DNA of 38,245 nucleotides from an uncultured SAR324 cluster bacterium (lineage in GTDB: Bacteria > SAR324 > NAC60-12), in the NCBI GenBank assembly GCA_902562015.1, contig CACERX010000011.1, positions 1-38,245 on the forward strand, written 5' to 3'. The notes under the pieces are model-generated. The model had not been told where the DNA came from, made no database searches, and saw only the letters and a list, made by a program, of their open reading frames with translations. Shown here one piece after another: positions 8,585-16,293 of this stretch. Position numbers and translations under genes: made by a program. Position 1 is the stretch's first letter, and every line of letters begins with the position of its first letter.

Positions 8585-9517
8585 TTAAATCAAAGTAAGT
8601 ATAACCGTCAAAGTTAGTATACTTAAAAGGGTCGAAAAGAGAACTGTTGTAGTTACAAACTCAGGTATCAGTTTGTATTCCATTGCAATTATAGAGGCAA
8701 GCACAGCTGATGGCATAGCAGCCTGCAGAATGCCAGCATCCCGCTCAATTCCTTGAAGTCCAAACAAGGGTACCAAAATAACAGCCAGTAACGGACCTCC
8801 TATCAAGCGGACAGTGCTGGCAGCAAAAACATTAAAATCGATCTTAATTTTTGCAATTTCAGCCATTTGTATACCTAGGGTAAAAAGCATCACAGGTATC
8901 ATTGCTTGACCAAGCAAGCCGCTTAGTCGAGAGAGGAAAGTTGGTACTCCAATTCCAGATATATTTAAGATCAGAGCAGGTACTAGAGCAAGTAAGGCAG
9001 GAGTTTTAAAAACAGAAAAGACCGCTGCCATTCCTCCACTACGTGCCCAACTAGCTACACCTACACATATAACGAAAGAAATGAAAATTGTTGCCAAAAA
9101 ATAAATAGTAGCAGGAATTCTGGCTATTTCCCCAAACCTGAATTCAATCAATGGTAGACCAAAGTTACCAACATTTCCAAATGTTGCAATTAAGACAAAC
9201 GCTGCTGTAATTTCCCTGGATTGTCGTAGGATTTTACCAACTAAAAAACCTAAAGCCGCAACTGAAATCTGAACAACAAATGTAAAACACAACATCAAAA
9301 TAGCTAATTCAGCTGCTATATTTGCCTCGCTGATTATATTGAACACAAATGCTGGAACAAAAACAAAGTAAGCAGTTTTAGAAAGAGGACGTGCTTCAAT
9401 TTTCAGTAACGGCCCAATGAAATAGCCAACTGCTACAAGAATAAAAACAGGTGTTACAACATTTAGAAAAACTGAGGATAGTGCTAAAAAATTCTCTGAA
9501 AAATCAACAAAACTCAT
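8585..9517 (-). CDS. AEC-family (auxin efflux carrier-like) membrane transporter
   Basis: A 310-residue hydrophobic protein with about ten predicted TM segments in two sets of five. It has the AEC-family (PF03547, Mem_trans) features: an N-terminal VTPVFILVAVGYFIGPLL, FVFVPAFVFNII, the half-repeat GNVGNFGLPL in TM4 and IPVMLFTLGIQ in the second half. Characterised members export or import small carboxylates such as malate or malonate; the substrate here cannot be read from sequence. ATG at 9517 has no Shine-Dalgarno. nth lies 40 bp upstream on the same strand, so the two may be co-transcribed, although the functions are unrelated. Confidence 0.88.
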   Translation of the reverse strand: MSFVDFSENFLALSSVFLNVVTPVFILVAVGYFIGPLLKIEARPLSKTAYFVFVPAFVFNIISEANIAAELAILMLCFTFVVQISVAALGFLVGKILRQSREITAAFVLIATFGNVGNFGLPLIEFRFGEIARIPATIYFLATIFISFVICVGVASWARSGGMAAVFSVFKTPALLALVPALILNISGIGVPTFLSRLSGLLGQAMIPVMLFTLGIQMAEIAKIKIDFNVFAASTVRLIGGPLLAVILVPLFGLQGIERDAGILQAAMPSAVLASIIAMEYKLIPEFVTTTVLFSTLLSILTLTVILTLI

Positions 9518-9557
9518 ATTTACTCAAATTTATTTTTAGTATAATTTAGAAAAAATT

Positions 9558-10193
9558 TTATAAGATTGATTTGTCTAGATATTCACATTCACGCACAATC
9601 ACGCAATTCACGCAATCTGGATTTCTTGACTTGCAGACATAACGTCCTTGAAGAATGAGTAAATGATGAGCATCATTTTTCCATTTTGAAGGAACAACTG
9701 ACATGAGTTTTTTTTCAACTTGCAACACTGTATCACCGTTTGCAATTCCTGTACGGTTGGAAATCCGAAAAACATGTGTGTCAACTGCAATAACAGGCTC
9801 ATGGAATGCAGTGTTTAAAACGACGTTTGCTGTTTTACGTCCAACTCCTGGTAGTTGCTCCAACTGTTCTCTCCTTTTAGGCACTTTACCTTGGTGGTAC
9901 TTCACCAGTTGACCGCAAGTAGATGCAATATTTTTTGATTTTGTTGGAGCTAGCCCTATACTTCTAATATGCGAAAATATTTTTTCTGCTCCCGCCTCAT
10001 GCATTTTTTCTGGAGTTGGAAATTTTGCAAATAATTCTGGTGTAACTTTGTTCACTGAAACATCTGTTGCCTGTGCACTTAAAATCACTGAAACTAATAA
10101 TTCAAATGGATTGCGGTATAAAAGTTCAGTTTTAGGTTTTGGAATGGAATCGCTCAATTTCCTAAAAATAGTATTAATAGTTGATGGTTTCAT
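9558..10193 (-). CDS. nth: Endonuclease III (DNA glycosylase/AP lyase)
   Basis: Nth removes oxidised pyrimidines from DNA and cleaves the abasic site. The 211-residue protein contains the helix-hairpin-helix LPGVGRKTAN with catalytic Lys120, the catalytic Asp138 in VDTHVFRISNR, and a C-terminal [4Fe-4S] cluster ligated by Cys187, Cys194, Cys197 and Cys203 (CX6CX2CX5C). All key residues are intact and the length is typical. It starts with ATG whose complement is at 10191-10193, with only an A/G-rich stretch upstream and no clear Shine-Dalgarno. It diverges from moaB across 273 bp. Confidence 0.96.
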   Translation of the reverse strand: MKPSTINTIFRKLSDSIPKPKTELLYRNPFELLVSVILSAQATDVSVNKVTPELFAKFPTPEKMHEAGAEKIFSHIRSIGLAPTKSKNIASTCGQLVKYHQGKVPKRREQLEQLPGVGRKTANVVLNTAFHEPVIAVDTHVFRISNRTGIANGDTVLQVEKKLMSVVPSKWKNDAHHLLILQGRYVCKSRNPDCVNCVIVRECEYLDKSIL

Positions 10194-10371
10194 GAGCTTT
10201 TCTTTTGTTTTATGATACTATTTTTTCTTTATTTCTATGATTCTTGTTTAAATAATGAGTCTCATATTTGAGGAATGCAAAAAACTAAATATTTTCGTTT
10301 ATGATTGTATTTAACTGGTAACTATCTCAGATACTCTGTCATAAATAAAATCAACCAATATTCTCGTAAAA

Positions 10372-10400
10372 TTGACAATTAAATTTAAAATCATGAAAAT
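10372..10400 (+). promoter_or_regulatory. Candidate sigma-70-type promoter for moaB
   Basis: A perfect TTGACA (10372-10377) is followed after 17 bp by GAAAAT (10395-10400), four of six matches to TATAAT. The predicted transcript start is about 60 bp before the moaB ATG. In AT-rich DNA such matches arise by chance, so confidence is limited. Confidence 0.35.
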
Positions 10401-10466
10401 GAATTAACTCAGCATTTTCTAATACGTCAATTTCAATCTGAAAATCTTTTATAAGATGCTTTTATC

Positions 10467-10985
10467 ATGAAAAAAAGTAAATTTCTACCACTTAGGATTT
10501 CTGTGCTAGTAATTTCTGATAGCCGTACAGAGAAAACAGATAAATCCGGAAAATTACTTGTTGAACGCCTTACAAAAGCCGGTCATTTACTCGCTGAAAA
10601 ATGTATTGTTCATGATAATGTCTACCAGATACGGTCAGTACTGTCACGATGGATAGCTGACGCTGCAATAGAAATTATAATTACATCCGGCGGTACTGGA
10701 CTCACAGGAAGAGACGGGACACCTGAAGCTGCATCTGTCCTGTTTGACAAAGAAATCAAAGGATTTGGAGAATTGTTTCGCTGGATATCATACGAAGAGA
10801 TTTCTACATCAACAATTCAATCAAGGGTCATTGCTGGAGTTGCAAACGGAACTTACATTTTTTGCCTTCCTGGATCTTCAGGAGCCTGCCGCACAGGATG
10901 GGACAAAATTTTAGAAGCACAACTTGACATACACAACAAGCCTTGCAATTTTGCTGAATTACTTCCTAGATTGACTGAAAAATAA
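10467..10985 (+). CDS. moaB: MoaB/MogA-family molybdopterin adenylyltransferase-like protein
   Basis: A 172-residue member of the MoaB/Mog fold, which binds molybdopterin and in characterised members adenylylates it before molybdenum insertion. Visible motifs are VLVISDSRTEKTDKSG (14-28), TSGGTGLTGRDGTPEA (73-88), GFGELFR and the late LPGSSGACRTGWDKIL. The conserved Asp of the GGTG...RD loop (Asp83) is kept. The C-terminus ends in the family's LLPRL. No other molybdenum cofactor genes are in the window, so it appears orphaned. ATG 10467 has no Shine-Dalgarno. MoaB and MogA cannot be separated with certainty by eye, though the RDGTPEA and SSGACRTGWD motifs favour MoaB. Confidence 0.88.
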   Translation: MKKSKFLPLRISVLVISDSRTEKTDKSGKLLVERLTKAGHLLAEKCIVHDNVYQIRSVLSRWIADAAIEIIITSGGTGLTGRDGTPEAASVLFDKEIKGFGELFRWISYEEISTSTIQSRVIAGVANGTYIFCLPGSSGACRTGWDKILEAQLDIHNKPCNFAELLPRLTEK

Positions 10986-11071
10986 ACTATTCTTAAGCCA
11001 TCCCAATTCCAGTATTTTTAAATACAAGGTTTGACTCAAGTAAATGTGTTCTAATCATTTTCACACTTTTT

Positions 11072-12175
11072 TTAATTAAATTTATGTTCAGCAATAAATT
11101 TCTTTACGACCGGTAAAAGACGCCCCATTCCATCTTCCTTTGGACATATCACAGGTACTCCTAATCGAGTTTCCAGATTTTTTTGCTCAGAATGTAATTC
11201 GGTTTTTGATAACTTGTAGCTGTTTAAGGTAACAGCTAATGTCTTGGAACCATAGAGCCGAATTAATTCCAGTTCTTCTTCAATTGGAGGAATAGTCCAA
11301 AGTTCTCGTTCATCGTCTGCCAGAAAATACTTTTGTTTTGGTGCACATTGAATTATTACGCCCTTTGCAAGAGCACTGCATAAATACTCTGAACCACAAG
11401 GACCTGATGGATTTCTTAGGGAAGACTGTCCTTCCAGTAAAATTAAATCAGGATGTTCCCGCTGGTCACAGCGAATTATTGCAGACTCAAGTTCTCCACT
11501 GACAAAATCATTGAGGGTTGAGTCAAGAATAAATCCATATTGGCCACCTTGTAATTTGCCTGTCTGCCCAGTGTAAATCATTTCAGTACGAATTCCAGCC
11601 TCACGACATTTATTTCTCAACCAGATACTAGAGGTTCTTTTCCCTATTGCACAATCAGTCCCAAACATTGCAATTCTGGGAGCACGAACATTCCTTATTT
11701 CTCCTGTCCAAAACGCATGTTCTTTTGCTTGCTTGGGTTTTCGTATATCAATCAATTCTGCCTGAAATTTCTTAGCAGTCTGAACTAATTCCATGTCGTC
11801 ACCCAAATAGTGGTGCAACCCATTTACTATATGCATTCCGCGAGAAAGAGCATCAATTAGTTCCTGACGAAGTTCATTCGGTATTACCCCACCAGGAGTT
11901 GCAACCCCAATGATTGCATGTAAACCTCTAGCTAATTTTTCTGCTGCTATATTTAGTTTGGATTTCTGCTCTCTGAGAAAAACCTCGATTGAAGCATGTA
12001 TTGGTATATTGAGATTTTTTCCTATCACTATTTCACCAGCATCTTGTCCAGCTAGATTTTGATCAATAACTGCTAGTATCCTGTATTTTTCAGAATATCT
12101 GACAAGGCCAAAAGCAGTTTTAGCGTTTCTTGAATTGAACATGCCGCTTGTGAGAATAATTGCAGAGTCTTTCAA
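11072..12175 (-). CDS. DUF1611 / DgcN-like P-loop protein
   Basis: A 367-residue COG3367/DUF1611 protein. It has a Rossmann-like N-terminal half (AIILTSGMFNSRNAKTAFGLVRY ... ILAVID, then GVATPGGVIPNELRQELIDAL and VNGLHHYLGDD). A C-terminal P-loop domain follows with GTDCAIGKRT (172-181), the Walker-A variant typical of the family, and LILLEGQSSLRNPSG. DgcN members have been described as D-glutamate N-acetyltransferases working with DgcA; that activity is only a family-based possibility here and no dgcA-like gene is adjacent. The start is TTG (complement of 12173-12175) with a GAGG nine bases upstream, and the family N-terminal motif begins a few residues in, so TTG is favoured over the internal ATG at residue 12. 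It converges with moaB. Confidence 0.82.
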   Translation of the reverse strand: MKDSAIILTSGMFNSRNAKTAFGLVRYSEKYRILAVIDQNLAGQDAGEIVIGKNLNIPIHASIEVFLREQKSKLNIAAEKLARGLHAIIGVATPGGVIPNELRQELIDALSRGMHIVNGLHHYLGDDMELVQTAKKFQAELIDIRKPKQAKEHAFWTGEIRNVRAPRIAMFGTDCAIGKRTSSIWLRNKCREAGIRTEMIYTGQTGKLQGGQYGFILDSTLNDFVSGELESAIIRCDQREHPDLILLEGQSSLRNPSGPCGSEYLCSALAKGVIIQCAPKQKYFLADDERELWTIPPIEEELELIRLYGSKTLAVTLNSYKLSKTELHSEQKNLETRLGVPVICPKEDGMGRLLPVVKKFIAEHKFN

Positions 12176-12639
12176 TATAACCTCATTCAGAAAAAAATTT
12201 ATATTTTTATCTATTTTGTGGGAATTGCAAAATATTAAGTAACTGATTAATATTTAGTAAAAACAAAAATTGTAATTAACTTACTTGATCAATAATCTAA
12301 AAATTCTTAAAAAAATATCAACATTAATACTTAATCAATAAAATTTAATAATTCCCAAAGGAATAGTTAAGCAACTAATGTAAAAACAAAATTCGAATAT
12401 ACAGACTAAATCCTACTTATCCTTTCTGAAAAAACGAACTTATCCGAAACAGAATATTTAGAACACTCAACATTAATTTAAATTGAGACTCTTATATTTT
12501 CATTGCGTATTAATTTCTAATGAAGTTTAAAAGCTGTCACAATATCTTTTTTAAAAAGATATGCAAGTTAATCAATTAGTTTAGATTGATCAATAATGCA
12601 AACTATCATCTAAAACTCGACCTAACTTTCAAAAACAAC
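12176..12639. other. Noncoding divergent spacer upstream of rpsB
   Basis: About 460 bp of very AT-rich DNA with no supported gene. It carries the same 12-mer, TTGATCAATAAT, at 12285-12296 and 12586-12597, each including the palindrome TTGATCAA, plus a 21-bp near-palindrome at 12542-12562 listed separately. These could be operator-like sites for the rpsB operon or the divergent DUF1611 gene, or chance in biased DNA. Confidence 0.45.
12542..12562. repeat. 21-bp palindrome upstream of rpsB promoter
   Basis: ATATCTTTTT and AAAAAGATAT flank a single T, a perfect 10-bp inverted repeat. The arms are nearly all A/T, so it could be a weak bidirectional terminator, a protein site or chance. Confidence 0.35.
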
Positions 12640-12669
12640 TTGAAAACTTTCAAAAGTTTAGCCCATAAT
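12640..12669 (+). promoter_or_regulatory. Candidate promoter of the rpsB-tsf-pyrH-frr-mraY operon
   Basis: TTGAAA (12640-12645) and CATAAT (12664-12669) are spaced by 18 bp, each five of six matches to sigma-70 consensus. A start near 12676 would give a ~145-nt leader holding the stem-loop at 12694-12746. The -35 hexamer is also one arm of a TTGAAA/TTTCAA inverted repeat (12640-12653). Confidence 0.5.
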
Positions 12670-12693
12670 AGACGGTTAAATCTTTTACTCACC

Positions 12694-12746
12694 AAGAAAC
12701 CATGAATCATGATTGTCATGGGGTGTTGACAACAGCAAGGTTTCTT
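12694..12746 (+). promoter_or_regulatory. Structured 5' leader of rpsB (candidate S2 autoregulatory element)
   Basis: An outer perfect 8-bp stem AAGAAACC (12694-12701) / GGTTTCTT (12739-12746) encloses an inner perfect 6-bp stem TTGTCA (12713-12718) / TGACAA (12727-12732) capped by the G-rich loop TGGGGTGT. An alternative inner hairpin CATGA/TCATG (12708-12720) competes with it. It ends 74 nt before the rpsB ATG and just before a strong AAGGAG ribosome site. E. coli rpsB-tsf is autoregulated by S2 through its leader; whether this element does the same is inference. Confidence 0.5.
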
Positions 12747-12820
12747 TATTATTCACCAAAATTACTGAATGTTCGTCTTCATCCCACGGACTAATAACCA
12801 AGCCATTTCAAGGAGATTTT

Positions 12821-14050
12821 ATGGCTGTCATATCATTAAAAACATTCCTAGAAGCAGGGGTGCATTTTGGGCATCAGACAAAACGCTGGCATCCTAAAAT
12901 GGGACCTTACATCTATGGTATTAAAAACGGGGTCCACGTTATAGACCTGCGCCAGACCTTATCAAAACTCAAAGAAGCATATGAGTATGTGAAATTATCA
13001 GCTGCAGAAGGGCGAGTTCCTCTGTTTGTCGGCACCAAAACCCAAATTCAACGCATTGTAAGGGAAGAGGCCGAACGCTGCGAAAGTCCTTATATCAATT
13101 TTCGCTGGCTAGGTGGACTGTTAACAAATTTTGATACGGTAAAAAAATCAATTGCACGTATGAAAACTTTTGAAGAAATTGCTGGCGAAGACAGAAGCTA
13201 CGAAGGAGTGCTCAAAAAAGAAGCCCTATTGATGGAGCGTAAACGTATAAAACTAGAAAGATCTCTTGGGGGTGTACGTGATATGAAAAGTGTTCCATCA
13301 TTACTTTTTATAACAGACTGTCATAAAGAGCAACTTGCTTTGAAAGAAGCATTCAAGCTCCAAATACCTGTTATTGGAGTTGCTGACACAAACTGTGACC
13401 CTACCGGCATTGATTATGTCATTCCCGGAAATGACGATTCTCCACGAGCGATTGCATTATATGCAAATGTTATTTCTACAGCAGTAATCGAGGGGTTAGC
13501 TGAATATAAGCAACGCAGAATTGAACCTCCTGCGGAAAAACAACCTACTGCAGAAAAACAAACGGCTAAAAATAAGGGGCCTGATCAAAAACAAACTGAA
13601 ACTGAAAAGAAGTCACAAAAAACTTTACCGAAAGTAAAGCGTGTCGCTAAAAAGACTGAAACTAAGACAGAAGATGCTGAAAAAAAAGAGATAGATGCAG
13701 ATATAAATTTACAAAAAAAGGCTGATACGAAAGAGACGATAACCGCAACAAAAGTTGCCAATGATACCAATAGAGTTACTAAGAAGACAGATAATAAAGA
13801 GAAATTAATTAAGAATGATAAGGCTAAAACTGATACTAAAAACTCTGCTAAGAAAGAGGCGTTAGTTGATACAAAAAAAGACCCTGATGAAAAACCTTCA
13901 ACTAAAACTAAAACAAAAACTCCATCCAAAATTGCAGAGGGTAAATCTACTAAATCAGAATCAATAACACAGAAAAAACCTGCAGTAAAAAAAGGCACAG
14001 TAAAGATTTCTAAGGAAAAGAAAGCTGAAAAGACTGAAACTGAAAAGTAA
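12821..14050 (+). CDS. rpsB: 30S ribosomal protein S2 with long lysine-rich C-terminal tail
   Basis: Residues 1-233 are a normal S2: LKTFLEAGVHFGHQTKRWHPKM at the start, FRWLGGLLTNF (94-104), GGVRDMKSVPSLLFI (150-164) and IPVIGVADTNCDPTGIDYVIPGNDDS. S2 binds late to the 30S subunit and helps hold S1. Residues 234-409 are an unusual 176-residue tail of low complexity containing 48 Lys and 27 Thr by my count, with many Glu/Asp/Ala and no hydrophobic core, so it is likely disordered. The ATG at 12821 is preceded by AAGGAG at 7-nt spacing, the clearest ribosome-binding site in the window. The frame stays open upstream to a TTG at 12713, but that lies inside the leader stem and is not a start. First gene of the rpsB-tsf-pyrH-frr operon. 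Confidence 0.96.
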   Translation: MAVISLKTFLEAGVHFGHQTKRWHPKMGPYIYGIKNGVHVIDLRQTLSKLKEAYEYVKLSAAEGRVPLFVGTKTQIQRIVREEAERCESPYINFRWLGGLLTNFDTVKKSIARMKTFEEIAGEDRSYEGVLKKEALLMERKRIKLERSLGGVRDMKSVPSLLFITDCHKEQLALKEAFKLQIPVIGVADTNCDPTGIDYVIPGNDDSPRAIALYANVISTAVIEGLAEYKQRRIEPPAEKQPTAEKQTAKNKGPDQKQTETEKKSQKTLPKVKRVAKKTETKTEDAEKKEIDADINLQKKADTKETITATKVANDTNRVTKKTDNKEKLIKNDKAKTDTKNSAKKEALVDTKKDPDEKPSTKTKTKTPSKIAEGKSTKSESITQKKPAVKKGTVKISKEKKAEKTETEK

Positions 14051-14137
14051 TCTTTACACACAGGGAAACTTGTATAAAAGATTAATGTAGTCAATAAAAA
14101 AGATTTTCTAATTAAATCAAGTTAAAGACAAAACCAG

Positions 14138-14992
14138 ATGACAACAATCACAGCATCAGCAGTAAAGGAATTAAGAGAAATTACCGGGGTTGCAATGATG
14201 GATTGCAAAAAGGCCCTTGTTGAAACAAATGGAAATATGGAAGAAGCAAAGGTCTTCTTGCGTAAAAAGGGACAAGCAAAAGCGTTAAAGAAATCATCCC
14301 GGGAAACTCGCGAGGGTGCGGTCGGATTTTCTTCGACTAAAGATGGGAAAACTGCAGGACTTGTACAGGTCACATGTGAAACTGATTTTGTTGCAAGAAA
14401 TGAAAAATTTCAGGCGTTAATCAAAAAACTTGCAGAGCAAGTTTCGGTTAACGGAGAAAAAAATCTTCTGCAGCAGAATTTAATAAATGGAGAAGGAAAT
14501 GTGGAAAGTATGTTGACTAATACAATTGCCGAGCTTGGTGAAAATATGCAGATTCTAAACAGTAGAAAATTTAAAATAGCTCATGGTTTAATTGGAGGGT
14601 ACATACACAGCAATGGCAAAATAGGAGTAGCTGTTCCATTGGAAACAGACAAGCCATGTAATGAAAATAGTTTAAAATCTCTGGCTAAAGACATAGCAAT
14701 GCATATTGCTGCCTTTAATGCTGAAGCAGTTAAATCAGATCAAGTACCAGAGGAAGTGCTTGAAAAAGAAAAAGAAGTTTTTATTGCACAGGCTAGGGAA
14801 TCGAGTAAGCCTGATAATATTATTGAAAAAATGATTGAGGGAAGGTTAAAAAAATACGTTAAGGAAATCTGTGTAGAAAGCCAGCCTTTTGTGAAAAATC
14901 CACAGTTTTCAGTTAGCCAAATTATAGAACAAACGGAGAAAGAACTTGGTTTAAAAATCAATTTTGATACATTTGAAAAATACCAGTTCTAA
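14138..14992 (+). CDS. tsf: Elongation factor Ts
   Basis: EF-Ts is the guanine nucleotide exchange factor of EF-Tu. The 284-residue protein has the N-terminal UBA-like segment (ASAVKELREITGVAMMDCKKALVETNGNMEEA), the EF-Tu-contacting TDFVARN (82-88) and the core subdomains with HIAAFNAEAV. Length is typical. It follows rpsB by 87 bp, the near-universal order. No Shine-Dalgarno precedes ATG 14138, in contrast to rpsB. Confidence 0.97.
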   Translation: MTTITASAVKELREITGVAMMDCKKALVETNGNMEEAKVFLRKKGQAKALKKSSRETREGAVGFSSTKDGKTAGLVQVTCETDFVARNEKFQALIKKLAEQVSVNGEKNLLQQNLINGEGNVESMLTNTIAELGENMQILNSRKFKIAHGLIGGYIHSNGKIGVAVPLETDKPCNENSLKSLAKDIAMHIAAFNAEAVKSDQVPEEVLEKEKEVFIAQARESSKPDNIIEKMIEGRLKKYVKEICVESQPFVKNPQFSVSQIIEQTEKELGLKINFDTFEKYQF

Positions 14993-15001
14993 ATTTCTTA
15001 C

Positions 15002-15712
15002 ATGACCCCCAAATACAAACGTATCCTTTTGAAATTGAGTGGTGAGACTTTAGGAGGAGAAGAGGGTTCAGGATTTGACTATGAAACAATCATATCACTT
15101 GCCGAAAATGTTATTGCTGTGCACAATCTCGATGTAGAAGTTGGGATTGTAATCGGTGGTGGAAATATTTTTCGTGGTTCTAAACCAACGGCTGGTAATA
15201 TAGGTCGGGTAGCAGGTGATCACATGGGTATGCTGGCCACGGTCATTAATAGTATCTGCCTTCAGGAAATGCTCGAACAGAGGGGAGTTTTAACCCGGGT
15301 CTTGTCAGCAATTGAATTAAACGCAATTGCTGAGCCGTATATTAAACGTAGAGCAGATCGTCACCTAGAAAAAAAACGGGTTGTTATTTTCGCCGCAGGC
15401 ACAGGGAATCCATACTTTACCACTGACACTGCTGCTGTACTTCGAGCTTCAGAGGTTGGTGCAGAAATAGTTATAAAGGCAACTAAAACCAATGGCGTTT
15501 ACGATAAAGACCCCTTAACTCATTCTGATGCAGTTAGATACGTTAAATTAAATTATGATGAAGTTCTAAATAAAAATCTCCAGGTAATGGATGCAACCGC
15601 AATTGCCTTTTGCAGAGATAACAAGCTTCCCATAATTGTTCTCGATTACAGGGAACCAGATACAATCCTCAAGGCAGTTTGTGGTGAATCAGTTGGAACA
15701 TTGATTAAATAA
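15002..15712 (+). CDS. pyrH: UMP kinase
   Basis: Hexameric bacterial UMP kinase (amino-acid kinase fold) making UDP from UMP and ATP; it feeds both nucleotide pools and UDP-sugars for wall synthesis. The 236-residue protein has KLSGETLGGEEG (11-22), the glycine loop IGGGNIFRG (51-59), the GDHMGMLATVINS segment, FAAGTGNPYFTTDTAA and KATKTNGVYDKDP. All are diagnostic of PyrH. It begins 9 bp after tsf and has no Shine-Dalgarno, consistent with translation within a tight operon. Confidence 0.97.
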   Translation: MTPKYKRILLKLSGETLGGEEGSGFDYETIISLAENVIAVHNLDVEVGIVIGGGNIFRGSKPTAGNIGRVAGDHMGMLATVINSICLQEMLEQRGVLTRVLSAIELNAIAEPYIKRRADRHLEKKRVVIFAAGTGNPYFTTDTAAVLRASEVGAEIVIKATKTNGVYDKDPLTHSDAVRYVKLNYDEVLNKNLQVMDATAIAFCRDNKLPIIVLDYREPDTILKAVCGESVGTLIK

Positions 15713-15716
15713 GAAA

Positions 15717-16286
15717 ATGTCTCAAGAAAAAATTCAGGAAGTCGAGGAAATAGTTTCTCTTATGATGGACAGTACAATTAAAAGTCTTAAACGTGACCTT
15801 AGCACTATCCATGCAGGACGCGTTTCTGCTTCAATGCTGGATAGTGTAAAAGTTGATTATTACGGGACACAAACACCTATAAATCAGGTGGCAAGCATCT
15901 CTACTCCAGAACCTCAGCTGTTGGCTATAAGCCCTTGGGAAAAAAATATAATCAAGGAATTAGAACGCAGCTTACAAGCTGCAAATCTAGGTTTTAGTAT
16001 TTCTAATGATGGAAATATCATCCGTGCAGTTACTCCTCCTTTCACTGAAGAAAGACGTAAAGATTATGTAAAGCAGATTAAGAAAATTGGAGAAGATTCG
16101 AAAATTGCAGTGCGAAATGCAAGACGAGAAGGCAATGAACAGCTTAAGCAATTGGAAAAAGATAAACTCATTTCCCAAGACGAGGAAAAATCGGCACAGG
16201 AACAGGTTCAGAAAATTACCAATCAACATACTGGCATAGTAGATGAGTTAATTGCTGCAAAGGAAAAAGAACTTATGACACTATAG
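15717..16286 (+). CDS. frr: Ribosome recycling factor
   Basis: RRF splits post-termination ribosomes together with EF-G. The 189-residue protein (usual length ~185) contains the L-shaped protein's helices and hallmark stretches: LSTIHAGRVSASMLDSVKVDYYG (28-50), TPINQVASISTPEPQLLAI, and the C-terminal helices PFTEERRKDYVKQIKKIGEDSKIAVRNARREGNEQLK. The start codon lies 4 bp after the pyrH stop, so the genes are translationally close. The second residue region SQEKIQEVEEIV is typical, supporting ATG 15717. Confidence 0.96.
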   Translation: MSQEKIQEVEEIVSLMMDSTIKSLKRDLSTIHAGRVSASMLDSVKVDYYGTQTPINQVASISTPEPQLLAISPWEKNIIKELERSLQAANLGFSISNDGNIIRAVTPPFTEERRKDYVKQIKKIGEDSKIAVRNARREGNEQLKQLEKDKLISQDEEKSAQEQVQKITNQHTGIVDELIAAKEKELMTL

Positions 16287-16293
16287 GAAATAA

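Noticed and set aside
12713..12820. In-frame upstream extension of S2 from a TTG
   Set aside because: It would place the start inside the leader stem-loop, whereas ATG 12821 has AAGGAG at proper spacing and begins the S2 family N-terminus.
13585..14094. Minus-strand frame of 169 codons opposite the S2 tail
   Set aside because: It is the Ser/Phe/Val-rich complement of Lys/Thr/Glu codons, with no known family and no promoter.
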